Part shown: one piece after another, positions 4,203 through 6,214 of the stretch | Numbering within the stretch: position 1 is the stretch's first letter | How the letters are laid out: the number at the start of each line of letters is the position of its first letter | Assembly (NCBI GenBank): GCA_003663355.1 | Contig: QMZV01000042.1 | Location: forward strand, 1-6,214 | Direction: 5' to 3' | DNA length: 6,214 nt | Source of the DNA: Candidatus Aenigmatarchaeota archaeon | GTDB lineage: Archaea > Aenigmatarchaeota > Aenigmatarchaeia > QMZS01 | Program-made: the position numbers and the translations under genes | Notes under the pieces: model-generated | Seen by the model: only the letters and a program-made list of their open reading frames with translations | What the model was told of the DNA's origin: nothing | Database searches by the model: none

Positions 4203-6214
4203 TTATTTCTTCTTATAAACTAAAAAATAATACCCTAATCCTGCTAAAATAATTATTGCTGTTATGGCAACATAAATCCAGGTGTAATCTTTCTTTTTAA
4301 TTTCCTCTGGTTTCTCTGCAGTAACAGGAGCTTGATTGCAAGTTAAAGAAGTTGAATTGCAACCATACTCGCAAGTTTCTATTGTTTTCCATTCTCCGTT
4401 CTCGCACTCTTGCAAATTGTTATCCACACATCTTTTTGTTCCTTCCTCGCAGATTTTCTCTGTTGGTTTTGGATTACAAGTTAAAGTTGTTTCATTACAA
4501 CCATAGTTGCAGGTTTCTATTAATTTCCAAGAATTATTTATGCACTGCTCTAAATTATTATTAGAACATCTCTTTTTACCTTCTTCGCAAACTTTTTCTT
4601 CCCCTCCAATAGCAAAGTAACTGAATCCAGGGGTCTCTGCTTCATAGTTTATATAATTGTCTGTTTCATTTAATAATCTTGTTGTTAATTTTTGCCATTC
4701 ATTATTTACAAATCTGTAAAGATAGATTCTGTTCTTGTCAAGATTATTCTCTAAGACCCAAGTTTTGTTTACCTCAAATTGAATTTTCGCTTCTTCCAAA
4801 TTTGTTTCATTTAAATTCTCTGCATTAATCTCAAGGTATTTATAAACCTTTCCTGAAATTTCTTGTTTAACAGATGCAGGCTTTCCTTCCAACTTTGTAA
4901 CTGTAATTCTAACATTGTTTGCTGGGTTTTTGACTTCAATCTGTATTTGCTTTAGTCCAATCTCTTTCTTTGTTATTTTCATTATTGTTGCAACTCCAGG
5001 AGTTATTTTTGTCCAACTATTAATTTGTTTTGGTAATGGTGTGTAAGTTCCTCCACCTCCTCCTCCACTTGGCTTAGATCTTACTGTATATGAGATTGAC
5101 TTGCTGTTTTTATTCCCCGCACTATCTATTGCTGTACAAGTTGTTGTAAATGTCCCTACTGAACTTGTTGAAGGATGTGCAGTATAACTCACTTGCGGAT
5201 TTGGGTCTAAATTATCTGTTGCTGAACATGAGCATGTTATAGTTTCCCCAACATAAACCGAAGTTGGAGTGCAACTAAAGCTTATTGTTGGTGCTGTAGT
5301 ATCTTTTGCTCCTGCACCACCAGAGAAATGATCAACATAGATGTGGGTTTTGTTATCGCCACTTACATTATTGATATAACAACTGCTTTCGTTTGGTATA
5401 ACGGTAGCATAGTTTGATAAATTAACTTCTGTCGCATTGCATACGCTTATTTGTGTACAATTCGTTGGTGTGCTACAATAAAATACTGCATCATAAGTAT
5501 CATTCAAAACAATTTCGCCATATTTATAAAATGATTCTGTTGGTAAATAACTACTTACATCAATCCAAACACTTGCAATATCCGTTATACCCAATGTGAG
5601 ATTTTGAATTGTAGCTTCCATACTTGGTAAATTAAGTGTAAAGTTATTATTTGTCATTTTAGCTGCAAGTGTTTCATTTATTTGCATCCCATATATAAAT
5701 GCTTCAAACTCGTTCTTCGAAAAGTGAATAGTATAATTATATTCAACAGGGTTCATGGCTGGTATATTTGTACCAAGACCAATATCAGTTCCATTTTCAT
5801 ATGTTATGTTGAAAGCATCAAGGGAGAGATTGTTCTCAACAAGGGTTTCTAACTGACTTGCATTCACAATTTTGATTACATATGGGCTAGGAGACCATGT
5901 ACAATTCTCATTTCCAACAGTATCATTTGCACATACCTTTATCCAGTGCGGACCAGGACTAAGAAATGGATTTGTTATATCTAAAGGTAAGGTATACGTC
6001 GCGTTTCTAGTATCTGTATTATACGTCATTGTGTATGTAATTGATGTGTTAGTATTATCAGATGAGTTGATATACAATTTAACAGTCGACTCATTTACAC
6101 CAACTAAATAATCATTAATAGGTATCACAAATGTTATCTGAGCAGACGAAACATTAGTGAAATTTGTAGGAGTAATATTTATTGTTGGAGGGGTTGTGTC
6201 AAAAGTGAAAGTTA
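4203..6214 (-). CDS. Large membrane-anchored surface protein with Ig-like, HYR-like and PGF-pre-PGF domains (N-terminus beyond right edge)
   Basis: The frame stays open from the stop at 4203-4205 to the right edge, giving 669 visible residues. A GTG at 6128 is not a convincing start, because the codons upstream of it (TFTFDTTPPTINITPTNF) clearly continue the protein. In order: an Ig-like repeat (window edge to about 5865); a sequon-rich domain of unknown family (about 5865-5305); an HYR-type Ig-like domain beginning DTTAPTISFSCTPTS (about 5303-5082); a six-glycine linker (5049-5066); a PGF-pre-PGF domain ending in PGFSYFAIGG (about 5024-4600), typical of archaeal surface proteins; two six-cysteine repeats (4589-4335); and one transmembrane helix (about 4283-4221) with a KKK cytoplasmic end. 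About 30 N-X-S/T sequons are present, so heavy N-glycosylation is expected. The protein probably stands on the cell surface as an adhesin or S-layer-associated protein; its partner is unknown. Confidence 0.85.
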   Translation of the reverse strand, partial: TFTFDTTPPTINITPTNFTNVSSAQITFVIPINDYLVGVNESTVKLYINSSDNTNTSITYTMTYNTDTRNATYTLPLDITNPFLSPGPHWIKVCANDTVGNENCTWSPSPYVIKIVNASQLETLVENNLSLDAFNITYENGTDIGLGTNIPAMNPVEYNYTIHFSKNEFEAFIYGMQINETLAAKMTNNNFTLNLPSMEATIQNLTLGITDIASVWIDVSSYLPTESFYKYGEIVLNDTYDAVFYCSTPTNCTQISVCNATEVNLSNYATVIPNESSCYINNVSGDNKTHIYVDHFSGGAGAKDTTAPTISFSCTPTSVYVGETITCSCSATDNLDPNPQVSYTAHPSTSSVGTFTTTCTAIDSAGNKNSKSISYTVRSKPSGGGGGGTYTPLPKQINSWTKITPGVATIMKITKKEIGLKQIQIEVKNPANNVRITVTKLEGKPASVKQEISGKVYKYLEINAENLNETNLEEAKIQFEVNKTWVLENNLDKNRIYLYRFVNNEWQKLTTRLLNETDNYINYEAETPGFSYFAIGGEEKVCEEGKKRCSNNNLEQCINNSWKLIETCNYGCNETTLTCNPKPTEKICEEGTKRCVDNNLQECENGEWKTIETCEYGCNSTSLTCNQAPVTAEKPEEIKKKDYTWIYVAITAIIILAGLGYYFLVYKKK
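4335..4451 (-). repeat. Six-cysteine repeat, membrane-proximal copy
   Basis: This encodes CEEGTKRCVDNNLQECENG... to SLTCN with six cysteines, in the pattern C-x6-C-x7-C-x10-C-x3-C-x6-C, probably three disulfides. It is the second of two tandem copies inside the surface protein. Every cysteine is exactly 46 residues (138 bases) from its partner in the other copy. It is followed by a Pro/Lys-rich spacer and the membrane helix. Confidence 0.8.
4473..4589 (-). repeat. Six-cysteine repeat, membrane-distal copy
   Basis: This encodes CEEGKKRCSNNNLEQCINN... to TLTCN, with the same C-x6-C-x7-C-x10-C-x3-C-x6-C spacing as the membrane-proximal copy. Shared positions include CEEGxKRC, NNL, W, IETC, YGCN and LTCN. 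The two copies are also similar at the DNA level, consistent with an internal duplication. It carries two sequons (NNS and NET) and lies directly after the PGF-pre-PGF domain. Confidence 0.8.

Noticed and set aside
4203..6128. Treating the GTG at 6128 as the start of the surface-protein gene
   Set aside because: The frame stays open upstream to the window edge and encodes typical surface-protein sequence (DTTPPTINITPTNF), so the true start is outside the window.
1..6214. tRNA, rRNA, CRISPR array, insertion sequence or defence system
   Set aside because: I saw no cloverleaf or T-loop sequence, no regularly spaced repeats, no transposase motifs and no recognisable defence genes.

Overview
This AT-rich window looks archaeal. 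It carries the archaeal ribosomal proteins eS28 and eL24 as a two-gene unit, a YchF-type GTPase with the NKxD motif, an oligosaccharyltransferase (STT3/AglB) C-terminal domain, an archaeal HTH regulator and a surface protein with a PGF-pre-PGF domain. Several genes have a TATA-like box about 20-27 bases before the start codon and no Shine-Dalgarno sequence, as expected for leaderless archaeal transcripts. Short proteins, gaps of 2-34 bases between most genes and strong A+T bias suggest a small-genome lineage such as DPANN (Woesearchaeota/Pacearchaeota type). That lineage assignment is inference.

Layout. Bases 1-358 (- strand) hold the start of a winged-helix protein that runs off the left edge, preceded by a 39-codon ORF with a well-placed TATA box between two near-identical direct repeats. 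Bases 359-636 are mostly non-coding and AT-rich, with possible divergent promoter sequence. Bases 637-2792 (- strand) are a likely two-gene unit: the YchF-like GTPase, then 23 bases later a short AglB/STT3-like protein that keeps one membrane helix and the soluble domain but lacks the multi-spanning catalytic half. Bases 2817-3098 (+) encode a small membrane-anchored pilin-like protein. Bases 3103-3819 (-) encode an XRE-type HTH regulator. Bases 3854-4200 (+) are rps28e-rpl24e. Bases 4203-6214 (-) encode the C-terminal 669 residues of a large membrane-anchored surface protein that runs off the right edge.

How they fit together. Three of the genes concern the cell surface: the glycosyltransferase-like protein, the pilin-like protein and the surface protein, which has about 30 N-glycosylation sequons and two six-cysteine repeats next to its membrane anchor. 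The others are translation or regulatory genes. The most unusual element is the AglB/STT3-like protein, which is truncated relative to the family and has YWDPG in place of WWDYG. No mobile element, CRISPR array, tRNA or rRNA was seen.
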